64,000 nucleotides of DNA from Sphingomonas aerolata (GTDB taxonomy: Bacteria > Pseudomonadota > Alphaproteobacteria > Sphingomonadales > Sphingomonadaceae), in contig NZ_PZZN01000001.1 of NCBI RefSeq assembly GCF_003046295.1, positions 1,260,812-1,324,811 of the forward strand, written 5' to 3'. Position 1 is the stretch's first letter, and each line of letters opens with the position of its first letter. The notes beneath the pieces are model-generated. The model was not told the origin of the DNA and made no database searches. It saw nothing but the letters and a program-made list of their open reading frames with translations. Made by a program: the position numbers and the translations under genes. This document shows, piece after piece, positions 53,793-63,463 of this stretch.

Positions 53793-55484
53793 TTACTTGC
53801 CCTGCGCGCGCCATTTCAGGATCGTCCGGTCGATGATCTGCTCCTCGCCGCCGACATCGCGCCACAGCGCCGAGAAGAGCGGATCGCTCGAGGCGGGGCG
53901 GCGCGTGTCCTCGAGATCGTCGAACGCGACGCGGATCGGGATTGTCACGCCCTCCCCGCAGATAATGGCCTCGCGATTGCGCAGCGCAGGGATGGATTCG
54001 AGAAAGCCGCGTGCGCCCTCGGGCATGGCCGCGCGGACAAAGGCCTGATCGCGTTCGTTGTTGAGCCGCATCGCGACGATCGTCCCGCACTGCGACAGGA
54101 CGCCTTCCGCCAGATCGGACGGGCGCTGCGTGATCAACCCGAGCGAAACGCCGTATTTGCGGCCCTCCTTGGCGATCCGTCCGAGGATCCGCCCGACCGA
54201 GCTCTCCGCCTGACGGTCGTTCGGGATGTAGCGATGCGCCTCCTCGCAGACGAGCAGGATCGGTCGTTGCGGCTCGTTGCGCGACCAGATCGCGAAGTCG
54301 AACGTCATCCGTGCGAGCATCGCGACGACGACGGCGGTGATGTCCGACGGCACGCCCGACACGTCGATGATCGAGATCGGTCGGCCGTCGCCCGGCAGGC
54401 GGAAGATGCGCTGAAGAAAAGCGGCCATCGTGTCCGCGACGAGCATCCCCGAGAACATGAAGCCATAGCGCGGATCGGCCTTGATCTCGTCGATCTTGCC
54501 CTTGAGCCGCAGATAGGGGCTGGTGTCGCCGGCGCGGTCCATCTTGCCCATTTCGAGGCTGATGATCCCGGTCAGGTCGCTGAGCAGATAGGGGATCGGC
54601 GCGTCAACCGTGAGCTTGGCGATCGTCTGGCCGAGCCGGCTCTTGGCGCGGGCGGCGAGCAGGCATTTGGCGAGGATGTCCGCATCGAACTGGCGCTGTT
54701 CCCCGGTGCTGGTCAGGAAGACCTCGCAATGCTCTTCGAAATTCATCAGCCAATAGGGCATTTGCAGGTTCGACACGTCGTGGATCGCGCCGTTCGTGCC
54801 AAAGGCCGCGGCATATTCGCCGTGCGGGTCGATCATCACGATATGCCCCTGCGGCGCGAGGTCGCAGATCCGGTGCAGGATCAGCGCGGCAGCGGTCGAC
54901 TTGCCCGTGCCGGTCGAGCCGACGAGCGCGAAATGCTTGCCCAGCATCGCATCGACATACAGCGCGGCGGGAACGTCGGCGGTCGGATAGACGGTACCAA
55001 TCGCGATATTCGCGCGGTCCTCGGCGGCATAGACCTCGCGCAGGTCGCGCGTCGTGACCGCGAACACCTCGCAGCCCGGCATGGGATAGCGCGTCACGCC
55101 GCGGCGGAATCTGTACAACGCGCCGGTCGCCCGGTCCTCATCCCCCTCGCCAAGGAAATCGATCTCGCCCGCGATGACGCTGCCCATCGCCGCCTCGAGC
55201 GCGAGCGAGCGGACATTGGCGATGATCCATGACGTGCCGACCCGGATCTTGACCTGGCTGCCGACCTGGCCGGCGGCGGCGAGCACCGCATCGGGGTGCG
55301 CGAGCAGCGGCGCGATCGCGGCCCGGTCGAGCAGGACCCGGCTGCTGGCACCGGCAATCGCGGATATGACGCCGATCGGAGCGTCGGCCTGTCCCCCCGG
55401 TGGTGCGTCCGGCCCCGCGCCGTCCGCGATCGCCGCGGCGGCAATCGCCCGCTGGAACAGATGGGCGGCGGGCATGTCGGTCAT
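53793..55484 (-). CDS. HerA/VirB4-type ATPase (DUF87)
   Basis: A 563-residue ATPase with an N-terminal HerA-like barrel (about residues 1-170) and a RecA-like motor. Walker A is LVGSTGTGKSTAAALIL, followed by IVMIDPHGEYAAAFG; Walker B is PILLVCEEAHRYIPND and the arginine-finger region QRPSDLAEGVLSQCGTIVAMR. HerA family ATPases translocate DNA in repair, usually with NurA nuclease. No NurA is adjacent, so this is an orphan. It may serve in DNA processing or in a defence system elsewhere. Confidence 0.88.
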   Translation of the reverse strand: MTDMPAAHLFQRAIAAAAIADGAGPDAPPGGQADAPIGVISAIAGASSRVLLDRAAIAPLLAHPDAVLAAAGQVGSQVKIRVGTSWIIANVRSLALEAAMGSVIAGEIDFLGEGDEDRATGALYRFRRGVTRYPMPGCEVFAVTTRDLREVYAAEDRANIAIGTVYPTADVPAALYVDAMLGKHFALVGSTGTGKSTAAALILHRICDLAPQGHIVMIDPHGEYAAAFGTNGAIHDVSNLQMPYWLMNFEEHCEVFLTSTGEQRQFDADILAKCLLAARAKSRLGQTIAKLTVDAPIPYLLSDLTGIISLEMGKMDRAGDTSPYLRLKGKIDEIKADPRYGFMFSGMLVADTMAAFLQRIFRLPGDGRPISIIDVSGVPSDITAVVVAMLARMTFDFAIWSRNEPQRPILLVCEEAHRYIPNDRQAESSVGRILGRIAKEGRKYGVSLGLITQRPSDLAEGVLSQCGTIVAMRLNNERDQAFVRAAMPEGARGFLESIPALRNREAIICGEGVTIPIRVAFDDLEDTRRPASSDPLFSALWRDVGGEEQIIDRTILKWRAQGK

Positions 55485-55580
55485 AGGCGGTCGGTCCTCG
55501 ATCCTCCGGCTTTTGCCAGATGTCCGCATCCATGCCGCGCACGGGTAAAGAATGCGTGAGCGTCCGCGCGCCTGCGGGCC

Positions 55581-56342
55581 TCAGACCCGGCGCGCGATCC
55601 AGCCGGCCGCCCAGCCGAGAAAGATCGAGAGAAAGACCGCGGCCAGGCCATAGGCGATCGCCGACCGGTCGGCCGCGCGCGCGACGAAGCGTTCGAACCC
55701 CGATTTGCGGATGTCGATGTCACGCACCGCCGCGGCCAGCACGCGGCCGTCGCGGATCAAGAAGGTTTCCGCGGTGAAGCGGCCGACCGGTACGCGCGCG
55801 GGCACCGAAACCCGCGCGCGGTACAGCACGTCATCGGTGATCTCGACCGCGCCCGGCGCCTCGTAATACAGCCCGGCACGCCGTTTCAGGTCGACCAGGC
55901 CGCGCTGGAACCGGTCCTGCGTCGGAATCGGCGCGCTCGAGGCGGGCGACAATTGCAGGCTGTCGAGGCCGAGTTCGTAGATCGCCCGGGTGCGGTCGTC
56001 GACCAGCCGCCCGATCGGCTTGGATGAGGCGATCGCATAGAAACTGGGCGCGGACCGATAGCGCAGCCGCGACGTGTTGACCCAGATGCCGGCGACCTTC
56101 TCCTTCTCGCGCATCACGATCGACTGGGTCGGCCCCTTGACGACGACGACGATGTCGGTGGGACTCTCGCCGCTCGGCAGGCGCCCGCCGGGATAGAGGA
56201 TCGCGCCGAACAGCAGCAGTTCGGCCCCGGTGAAGCTGTAGGCGATCTCGATATTGCGCTGCGACACGTCGGGGACGAGCACGGGCTTGGCCTGTGCCAT
56301 CAGCAGCGGCGCAAGCAGGAGAAGCGGCGCGCCCGGCTTCAC
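55581..56342 (-). CDS. TIGR02186 family membrane protein
   Basis: A 253-residue protein with an N-terminal signal or anchor (PLLLLAPLLMAQA), a beta-rich periplasmic region (RNIEIAYSFTGAELLLFGAI, VVVVKGPTQSIVMREKEKVAGIW) and a C-terminal transmembrane helix. This matches the TIGR02186 family, of unknown function, usually linked to a TauE-type permease. The GTG at 56342 shares GTGA with the upstream permease's stop, so the two are translationally coupled. Confidence 0.85.
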   Translation of the reverse strand: MKPGAPLLLLAPLLMAQAKPVLVPDVSQRNIEIAYSFTGAELLLFGAILYPGGRLPSGESPTDIVVVVKGPTQSIVMREKEKVAGIWVNTSRLRYRSAPSFYAIASSKPIGRLVDDRTRAIYELGLDSLQLSPASSAPIPTQDRFQRGLVDLKRRAGLYYEAPGAVEITDDVLYRARVSVPARVPVGRFTAETFLIRDGRVLAAAVRDIDIRKSGFERFVARAADRSAIAYGLAAVFLSIFLGWAAGWIARRV

Positions 56343-57253
56343 GACAGCGTGACCGAGAAAATCTCCTCGGGCCGCCACACCAGCCCGAGCACGATCCGTG
56401 CGCCGACGAGCAGGACCATCACGGCGAGCCCGAGGCGGAGATATTCGGGGCGGAATTTGGTCGCGAACCGCGCACCGATCTGCGCGCCGACGACCGAGCC
56501 GATCAGCAACAACCCGGCCAGCACGATGTCGACCGCCTTGGTCGTCGTCGCATGCACCATCGTCGCCACCGCGGTGACGAACAGCGTCTGGAACAGCGAG
56601 GTCCCGACCACGACCGACGTCGCCATGCCGAGCAGGTAGATCATCGCCGGTACCAGGATGAACCCGCCGCCGATCCCCAGCAACATGGTCAGGATCCCGG
56701 TCGAAAAGCCGAGCAGCAGCGGCGCGAGCGGCGAGATATAGAGGCCCGAGGCGTAGAAGCGCGTGCGCAGCGGCAGCGCGGCGACCAGCGGATGATGGCG
56801 TCGCTTGCGGGGCTTGGCGGGGCGGCCGGTCCGCGCGCGGCGGATCGTCCCGATCGATTCGCTCGCCATCATGCCGCCGATCGAGCCGAGCATCACGACA
56901 TAGACGATCGCGATCACGGTATCGATCTGGCCGCTCTGCTGGAGCAGCCGGAACAGCCAGGCGCCGAAGAACGCGCCCAATATGCCGCCTGCGACGAGGA
57001 CGCCGCCCATCTTCACGTCGACGCCGTTGCGGCGGAAATGCGCGAACACACCCGACACGCTCGCCCCGGTGACCTGGCTTGCGGACGAGGCGGCGGCAAC
57101 GGTCGGCGGGATGCCATAGACGATCAGCAGCGGCGTCGTCAGAAAGCCGCCGCCGACCCCGAACATCCCCGACAGGAGCCCGACACCGCCGCCGAGCAGG
57201 ATGATGACGAGCGCATTGACCGACAGGTTTGCGATGGGAAGATACAGGTCCAC
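56339..57253 (-). CDS. TauE/SafE-family sulfite/organosulfonate exporter
   Basis: A 304-residue integral membrane protein with about eight helices. The duplicated TauE signatures are GLLSGMFGVGGGFLTTPLLI and GILTMLLGIGGGFILVPAMIY. Family members export sulfite or sulfoacetate, but many are of unknown substrate. The GTG at 57253 is used (conserved VDLYLPIANLSVN start); a TTG lies 6 codons upstream. Its partner is the TIGR02186 gene. Confidence 0.88.
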   Translation of the reverse strand: MDLYLPIANLSVNALVIILLGGGVGLLSGMFGVGGGFLTTPLLIVYGIPPTVAAASSASQVTGASVSGVFAHFRRNGVDVKMGGVLVAGGILGAFFGAWLFRLLQQSGQIDTVIAIVYVVMLGSIGGMMASESIGTIRRARTGRPAKPRKRRHHPLVAALPLRTRFYASGLYISPLAPLLLGFSTGILTMLLGIGGGFILVPAMIYLLGMATSVVVGTSLFQTLFVTAVATMVHATTTKAVDIVLAGLLLIGSVVGAQIGARFATKFRPEYLRLGLAVMVLLVGARIVLGLVWRPEEIFSVTLS

Positions 57254-57296
57254 GCGCGTCGTTATACGCAAACCGGCCGCGGGGGCTAGCGGCCGG

Positions 57297-58514
57297 CTAG
57301 AAGTCGCTACCGACCGAGAGTGCGGGACCCGAGCCGGGGCGGGCGGTGCCGGCGATACGCTGGCGCCAGTCGAGCGCGAGACGGACCGATCGTCGGCCGA
57401 GCGGCACTGCTAGGCCAAGCGACGGACCGAGATCGCCCCGTGCCGCGCCCCGCTGCGCGCTCACCCATGCGCCGACCCCCGCGTCGAGGCGGAGCCTGCC
57501 GCGTTCCGCGACGCCGTGCGTCAGGCGCGCAGCGGCATCGACGAACCCTTCGACGCCGTCGCGCACGATCGCCCCTGCCTGACCATAGGTCTCGATCCGC
57601 GCGCCCGGTGCGATCTCGGCGGGGCCGTAGCCTGCGATCACGCCGACCGTCGGGCCGCCGCGGCCCCCGTCGAGGACGAAGCGCTGTTCGGCGATCAGAC
57701 GGACGGGCCCGCGGGTCGGCCGCCATTCGATGCCGAGGGCCGCCTCACGTCCGCGTCCCTCGAGCGGCGCTGCCAGCCGCGCGGTCAGCCCGAGCCGCCG
57801 CGATGGGTCGATTCCGTAGACGGCCCGCACCCCCGCCTGCGATGCGCCCAATTGCCCCCCGGACACGGTACCCGACGCGCCACCGCGGGCGAGCAGCCAG
57901 CTGCTGACGCTCAGCCGCGCGTGCGCAGTTGCGCGGGTCGCACCGATCGCGGCCGGACCGAGCGGCGGGAGCATCGCGATCCGGCCCTGCCGGTCGAGCG
58001 CAAGGTCGGGCTGGACGTCCATAGTGAATTCGACGTCACGATCTGCGGCGTGCCTCGCGCGAACGTCAGCGGGGCGAGCACGCGCGTTCAGGATGACCGC
58101 GGCGAGCACCGGCGCGGCGCGGGCATGACCGGGCGACGCGCGGGGACCGTGCCCGATGGTATCGTCGGGCGGTTGCGGCGAGACACGCCGGTCGGGGCGG
58201 CGGGCGGCGGCAAGAGCGGCATTGGCATTGGCGGCGGCGCGATGATGGTCGATGGCAGCGATACCGACGGCGCGGGCGGTGAGCGAAGATTGTCGATCGT
58301 GCCGCGTCCCCGCCGCGACAGTGGGACGCTGCTGGCTGCCAGATCCGCCGGGCGTCAGCACCCCCGCGGCATAGGGTGACAGCACCAGGATCCGCATCAC
58401 GACCCATGCGCCGAGCGCGGCGGCGAGAAAACGGAGCGGCCGCCCGCCCTTCACCCGTGGCGCAGCGTGCGCGTCCCGCTCACCCTCCCGATGATCGGAG
58501 ATCGGGAAATTCAT
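57297..58514 (-). CDS. NfrA-C-like outer-membrane protein
   Basis: A 405-residue protein. A single hydrophobic helix (residues 28-44 region) precedes a low-complexity arginine/alanine-rich linker, and the C-terminal 190 residues form alternating barrel-like strands ending GPALSVGSDF. The blocks GASQAGVRAVYGID, LAAPLEGRGREAALGIEWRP and RLIAEQRF resemble the NfrA C-terminal domain. With the NfrB-like gene it may secrete or display a polysaccharide. Its start overlaps the glycosyltransferase end by 35 bases. Confidence 0.65.
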   Translation of the reverse strand: MNFPISDHREGERDAHAAPRVKGGRPLRFLAAALGAWVVMRILVLSPYAAGVLTPGGSGSQQRPTVAAGTRHDRQSSLTARAVGIAAIDHHRAAANANAALAAARRPDRRVSPQPPDDTIGHGPRASPGHARAAPVLAAVILNARARPADVRARHAADRDVEFTMDVQPDLALDRQGRIAMLPPLGPAAIGATRATAHARLSVSSWLLARGGASGTVSGGQLGASQAGVRAVYGIDPSRRLGLTARLAAPLEGRGREAALGIEWRPTRGPVRLIAEQRFVLDGGRGGPTVGVIAGYGPAEIAPGARIETYGQAGAIVRDGVEGFVDAAARLTHGVAERGRLRLDAGVGAWVSAQRGAARGDLGPSLGLAVPLGRRSVRLALDWRQRIAGTARPGSGPALSVGSDF

Positions 58515-59859
58515 GCCGGGTCTTGTCCCAGACCAGCGCCGCGCCGCGGAGCATCGCAATATAGCGGACCACGGCGCGCGGCGCGGCGATGAGGCTGATG
58601 ACATTGCCGACGACGAAGCGGGGCAGCGACCAGAATGCCTCGGCCAAGCCGTAGATGCGCGCGGTAAAGGCCATCCGCATGCCGAGCCGCCACACGAGAA
58701 GCCCGATATTCGCCCCCGCCAGCCAGACGACCGGCATCGCTGGCCAGCCCTGCGCGGCCGGGACCATCGCATGAACCAGGAACGTCAGCACCCAGGCGGT
58801 CAGCCCGACATAGGCGGCGGCCAGCACGACCATGCTGAGCGGCGCCCGCCGATCGCGCATCCGCATCCAGTGATCGGCCAGCGCCTGCGGACGGGCCCAG
58901 CCGGTCCGGTCCCAGCCGGCCAGCGCGATCCCGGTCATCCAGCGCGCCTTTTGCCGGACGGCGGCGTCGAAGGTCGCCGGGAAGAACGCCCGCACCGCGA
59001 TCAGCGCGCCCGCATCGTCGACGATGCGGGCTAACCGTCCGGCCCCGCCGAGCTGGGCGATCCGCAGCCCGAGCTCATAATCCTCCGTCAGGCTGGACGC
59101 GTCGAACGGATCGCCGTCGCGGGTCGCCGCCACGGTTTCGAGGATCGCGGTGGACATCGCACACCCCGTCCCCGCGAGCGGCATCCCCGCACCGAGCGCG
59201 GTACGGATGACCAGCTGCTTCATATGCGCTTCGGCGAACTCATCGGCATAATGCCCCGACACGAGCCGCGAGCCGCGCTTGACGAGCGGCAGGACGGGCA
59301 ATTGCACGACGGCATAATGATCGATCAGCGAATCGAACACGCGCAGTTCGAGCGGGTGCACGACGTCTTCCGCATCGTGCAGCACGACCGCCTTGGTCCG
59401 CCGCCCGTCGCGATCGTCGGCGCGGCGCAGCGCATGCCAGAGCGTGTTGAGGCAGTCCGCCTTTGTCGTCGGTCCGTCGCGCTGGCCGATGACCAGGCGG
59501 ATCCGTGGATCGCATGCCGCCACGCGCGCCGCGGCGTCGATCGTCGCGCGGTCGTTCGGATAAAGTCCGACGAAGATGCGGTAATCGTCATGGTCGAACC
59601 GCGCCACCGCCGCCGACAGCATCGCGCCGATCACCGCCACCTCGTCCCAGGCCGGCACGAACACCGCGAGCCGGCCGGGCTCCGACGGCGTGGGCAGCGC
59701 GTCCATGCCCGGCAAGGTCGACGGTCCGCGCCAGATTTTCCAGACAAAGAATGCGATGTCGACCAGGAGGTCATCGATGCCGCCGATCAGCAAGCCGACC
59801 GCAGCAAATGCTACCGCCTCGCGCACGATGATATCGATGATTCCCAACGACTCGCTCAT
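58480..59859 (-). CDS. NfrB-like membrane glycosyltransferase family 2
   Basis: A 459-residue protein with an N-terminal membrane helix, a GT2 domain and at least three C-terminal membrane helices. The motifs are FVPAWDEVAVIGAML, VLHDAEDVVHPLEL (the DxD-like site) and RQKARWMTGIALAGWDRTGW, the QxxRW acceptor/processivity motif. It resembles E. coli NfrB but lacks the C-terminal cyclic-di-GMP-binding domain, so no direct c-di-GMP control is evident. It probably makes a beta-linked exopolysaccharide. Confidence 0.85.
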   Translation of the reverse strand: MSESLGIIDIIVREAVAFAAVGLLIGGIDDLLVDIAFFVWKIWRGPSTLPGMDALPTPSEPGRLAVFVPAWDEVAVIGAMLSAAVARFDHDDYRIFVGLYPNDRATIDAAARVAACDPRIRLVIGQRDGPTTKADCLNTLWHALRRADDRDGRRTKAVVLHDAEDVVHPLELRVFDSLIDHYAVVQLPVLPLVKRGSRLVSGHYADEFAEAHMKQLVIRTALGAGMPLAGTGCAMSTAILETVAATRDGDPFDASSLTEDYELGLRIAQLGGAGRLARIVDDAGALIAVRAFFPATFDAAVRQKARWMTGIALAGWDRTGWARPQALADHWMRMRDRRAPLSMVVLAAAYVGLTAWVLTFLVHAMVPAAQGWPAMPVVWLAGANIGLLVWRLGMRMAFTARIYGLAEAFWSLPRFVVGNVISLIAAPRAVVRYIAMLRGAALVWDKTRHEFPDLRSSGG

Positions 59860-60129
59860 CGGCCCTCTCCCCGGGCAAGACTATCCGCTGTCCCCGCCGT
59901 AACGGACCAAACATGATCCGTTTCGGACAGGTGTCGGCCGACCGATCGTCAGAATATTGGAATGACTTGGCTCGTCCGCTGACCGAAGCTGAAAATTGCA
60001 CCGAATGAACATCGCCTGCCACGCTGCCCGGTCCGCGACTCAGCGTCTGTTCGCCAAGGCGGGGACAGCCCCTCATCACCGACGAGACCCACGTACAAGC
60101 CGTTACTGGCGCTTTTCGGCACGGCGAGG

Positions 60130-62895
60130 TTGCCAATTCGTTCCGCATCGCGCACGGTCGGCAACGTGCTTGCCTACCCCGCCCTTCACGCCAGCCATGG
60201 CGGCATCTGGGTCGCGCAGGGCGGCGAGACGCGCGGGATCGGGCGTGGCGAAGCCATCCGGATCGCTGCGGACACCCCCGTCATCCTGCTTAACGCCGCG
60301 CTGATCGGCCAGCGTCTGGGCTATGCCGATCTGTCGGGGCTCGACCTGCTCGAACTCTACGCGTTCCTGCGCCCGGCGCAGTTCGCGGTGCCGACGCCAA
60401 AGGGCATCGCGCGCGTCACCGGTCTCGACCTGCCGACTGAGGATGCGGAGGTCGCGCCGTTCCTGTTGCGCGCCGCCGAGGCGATGCTGGCGCTGACCGA
60501 CGCGGCCGACTGGCCCGAGCGGGAGGGGGCCTGGACCGCGGCGCAGTCGCTCTACCGGTTGCGCTGGCCCTGGGCGCCGGTGGTCGCCGAACGGCTGGCC
60601 AAGCCGGCGGTCAACGAACGCTGGCTGTTTTCGAAACTGCCCGAATGGGAGGAGCAGGCCCCGCGCCCCGCGCCGCGGACGATCGCGATCGAGCCGGGCG
60701 ATGCCGAGGCGCGACTCGACGACCTGACCGGGCATGGCGCGGAGGAACGACCGGGGCAGCGCGCCTATGCCGCCGCGGCGACGGCCGCGTTCGCGCCGCG
60801 AGCGATGCGCGATTCGCCCAATCTGGTCCTGGCGGAGGCGGGGACCGGGATCGGCAAGACGCTCGGCTATCTCGCCCCCGCCTCGATCTGGGCGGAAAAG
60901 GCGGGCGGCGCGGTCTGGATCTCGACCTACACCAAGGCGCTGCAGCGCCAGCTGGGACGCGAGACCGAACGGCTCTTTCCCGATCCCGCGACCCGCCGGA
61001 CCAAGGTCGTCACGCGCAAGGGCCGTGAGAATTATCTCTGCCTGCTCAACCTCGAGGACGCCTTGCAGGGCGGGTTTGCGGAACGGGCGGCGGTGCTCGC
61101 GCAGCTCGTCGCGCGCTGGGCCGCGTATAGCGCGGACGGCGACATGGTCGGCGGCGACCTGCCCGGCTGGCTGCCGACGCTGTTCCGGCGCAACGGATCG
61201 ACCGCATTGACCGACCGGCGCGGCGAATGCGTCTATGCCGGCTGCCCGCATTACCGCAAATGCTTCATCGAACGCGCGGCGCGCGCCTCGACCGATGCCG
61301 ACATCGTCATTGCCAACCATGCGCTGGTGATGGTCAACGCGGCGCGCGGACGCGAACTCGCGACGCGACCGACGCGTTATGTGTTCGACGAGGGGCATCA
61401 CATCTTCGACGCCGCCGATTCGATGTTCGCGACCGCGCTGACCGGCGGCGAGACGATCGAGCTGCGCCGCTGGATCATCGGTCCCGAGGGCAGCAGCCGG
61501 GGGCGGCGGCGCGGACTGGCCGCACGCCTGTCCGATCTCGCAAGCTATGACGAGGCCGGCAATCGCGCGATCGGCGAGGCGGTGGCCGCAGCCGGCGCGC
61601 TGGCGAGCGAAGGCTGGCTGCAGCGGATCGGCGAGGGGGCGCCGTTCGGGCCGATCGAGGAGTTGCTCGCCGCGGTACGCGGGCTGACCTATGCGCGCGC
61701 CGAACAGCCGGGCGATGCGGGCTATGGGCTGGAGACCGAACTGGCCGAACCCGATCCGACGCTGATCGAGGCCGCCGCGCCCGCCGCCGCCGCGCTCGAC
61801 GCGCTGGTGCGCCCGCTGGTCACACTCGGCCGGCGGCTCGAGGCGGTGCTGAGCGAGGCGCCCGACTGGCTCGACGGACCGGCGCGCGCGCGCGTCGAGG
61901 GCGCGATCGCGTCGATCGGATGGCGCGCCGAGACGGTGGCGGCCTGGCTTTCGCTGCTGGCGCGCGTCGGCGGGCCGGCGGATGCCGATTTCGTCGACTG
62001 GCTCGCGGTCGACCGGGTCGAAGGACGCGAATTCGATATCGGGCTGCACCGCCGCTGGCTCGACCCGACCCGCCCGTTTGCGGAGGTCGTACTTAAACCC
62101 GCGCATGGCGCGCTGGTGACGTCGGCGACGCTGACCGGGGGCGGCAGCGCGGAGGAAGGCTGGCAGATCGCCGAGGCGCGCAGCGGCGCCCCGCATCTCA
62201 CCCGCCCTGCCGCGCGATTCGCCGCGCTCAGCCCGTTCGACTATGCGACGCAGGCCGAGGTGCTGATCGTCACCGACGTCAAGCGCGGTGATGTGGGCGC
62301 GCTGGCCAACGCCTATGCCCGGCTGATCGTCGCCTCGCGCGGCGGGACGCTCGGGCTGTTCACCGCGATCCGCCGGTTGCGCGGCGTGCATGGCCGGATC
62401 GCCGACCGGCTGGCGCGCGAGGGGCTGCCACTGCTCGCGCAGCATGTCGATCCGATCGATACCGGCACATTGGTCGATATCTTCCGTGACGACCCGGGCG
62501 CGTCGCTGCTCGGCACCGATGCACTGCGCGACGGGGTCGACGTGCCGGGCGAATCGCTGCGGCTGGTGGTGATGGAGGGCGTGCCCTGGCCCAAGCCGAC
62601 CGTGCTGCATGCCGCACGACGGCTTGCGGGTGGTGGCGCCGTGTATGATGACCGGCTGATCCGCGCGCGGCTGGCGCAGGCGTTCGGGCGGCTGATCCGG
62701 CGTGCGGACGATTCGGGCGCGTTCGTCATGCTGTCCGCGGCGATGCCGTCGCGGCTGCTCAGCGCGTTCCCGCCGGGTGTACCGGTGACACGCGTGACGC
62801 TCGATGAAGCGGTGACCCGAGTCGCGGCACGGCTTTCCTCGCGCGCCGCCTTGAGGCATGAGGCGGGCGAACCGGCCCGAGGACCCTTATCATGA
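60130..62895 (+). CDS. DinG/XPD-family ATP-dependent helicase
   Basis: A protein of about 921 residues. An N-terminal region of roughly 200 residues (possibly nuclease- or DNA-binding-like, not recognised) precedes the helicase. Walker A is LAEAGTGIGKTLGYL and the DEAH-type box is VFDEGHHIF. Four cysteines (NYLCLLN, GEC, GCPHYRKC) form an XPD-like Fe-S site. It unwinds DNA 5'-3' and may resolve R-loops or stalled forks. Start uncertain: TTG 60130 or GTG 60166. Confidence 0.85.
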   Translation: MPIRSASRTVGNVLAYPALHASHGGIWVAQGGETRGIGRGEAIRIAADTPVILLNAALIGQRLGYADLSGLDLLELYAFLRPAQFAVPTPKGIARVTGLDLPTEDAEVAPFLLRAAEAMLALTDAADWPEREGAWTAAQSLYRLRWPWAPVVAERLAKPAVNERWLFSKLPEWEEQAPRPAPRTIAIEPGDAEARLDDLTGHGAEERPGQRAYAAAATAAFAPRAMRDSPNLVLAEAGTGIGKTLGYLAPASIWAEKAGGAVWISTYTKALQRQLGRETERLFPDPATRRTKVVTRKGRENYLCLLNLEDALQGGFAERAAVLAQLVARWAAYSADGDMVGGDLPGWLPTLFRRNGSTALTDRRGECVYAGCPHYRKCFIERAARASTDADIVIANHALVMVNAARGRELATRPTRYVFDEGHHIFDAADSMFATALTGGETIELRRWIIGPEGSSRGRRRGLAARLSDLASYDEAGNRAIGEAVAAAGALASEGWLQRIGEGAPFGPIEELLAAVRGLTYARAEQPGDAGYGLETELAEPDPTLIEAAAPAAAALDALVRPLVTLGRRLEAVLSEAPDWLDGPARARVEGAIASIGWRAETVAAWLSLLARVGGPADADFVDWLAVDRVEGREFDIGLHRRWLDPTRPFAEVVLKPAHGALVTSATLTGGGSAEEGWQIAEARSGAPHLTRPAARFAALSPFDYATQAEVLIVTDVKRGDVGALANAYARLIVASRGGTLGLFTAIRRLRGVHGRIADRLAREGLPLLAQHVDPIDTGTLVDIFRDDPGASLLGTDALRDGVDVPGESLRLVVMEGVPWPKPTVLHAARRLAGGGAVYDDRLIRARLAQAFGRLIRRADDSGAFVMLSAAMPSRLLSAFPPGVPVTRVTLDEAVTRVAARLSSRAALRHEAGEPARGPLS

Positions 62896-62905
62896 CGCCC
62901 GAGCC

Positions 62906-63445
62906 ATGAAGACGCTGACGCTGCTGCGCCATGCCAAGTCGGGCTGGGACGACACGGTCTCGCGCGATTTCGACCGGCCGCTGAACGCCAAGGGCCGCCG
63001 CGCCGCGACGATCATCGGGCGGCAGATGCGCACGCTGTCGCTCGCGTTCGATCATGTCGTCGCCTCGCCCGCGGTCCGTGTCGTCGAGACGCTCGACGAG
63101 ATCGTCGCGGGCTATGGACGCACGCTGGCGCCCGACTGGGACCGGCGGCTGTATCTGGCGTCGGCGGGGACGATTCTCGACCTCGTCCGCGACCTGCCGC
63201 GCGGCGTCGATCGCGCGCTGGTGATCGGGCATAATCCGGGGCTTGAGGATCTCGTCCTGCTGCTGACCCCAGACGTGACCCACCCGTTCCGCGACGCGGT
63301 CGAGGACAAATATCCGACCGCAAGTCTCGCCGAGCTGCAGTTCGACATCGACGACTGGGACGATCTGACGAGCGGATCGGCGCGGTTCACCCGCTTCGTG
63401 CGGCCACGCGATCTCGATCCGACGCTGGGGCCCGACGCGGACTGA
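62906..63445 (+). CDS. sixA: SixA-like histidine phosphatase
   Basis: A 179-residue branch-1 histidine phosphatase with the phosphohistidine loop LLRHAKSGWDD at the N-terminus and a second active-site block VIGHNPGLEDL. SixA removes phosphate from phosphohistidine of HPt or PTS proteins. It follows the DinG-like gene by 10 bases. No histidine-kinase partner is adjacent. Confidence 0.9.
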   Translation: MKTLTLLRHAKSGWDDTVSRDFDRPLNAKGRRAATIIGRQMRTLSLAFDHVVASPAVRVVETLDEIVAGYGRTLAPDWDRRLYLASAGTILDLVRDLPRGVDRALVIGHNPGLEDLVLLLTPDVTHPFRDAVEDKYPTASLAELQFDIDDWDDLTSGSARFTRFVRPRDLDPTLGPDAD

Positions 63446-63463
63446 CGCGTCGGGCCGGACTCG

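Noticed and set aside
60103..62859. A 918-codon open frame on the - strand opposite the DinG-like gene
   Set aside because: Arg/Ala-rich antisense frame with no domain; the + strand has Walker A, DEAH and Fe-S motifs.
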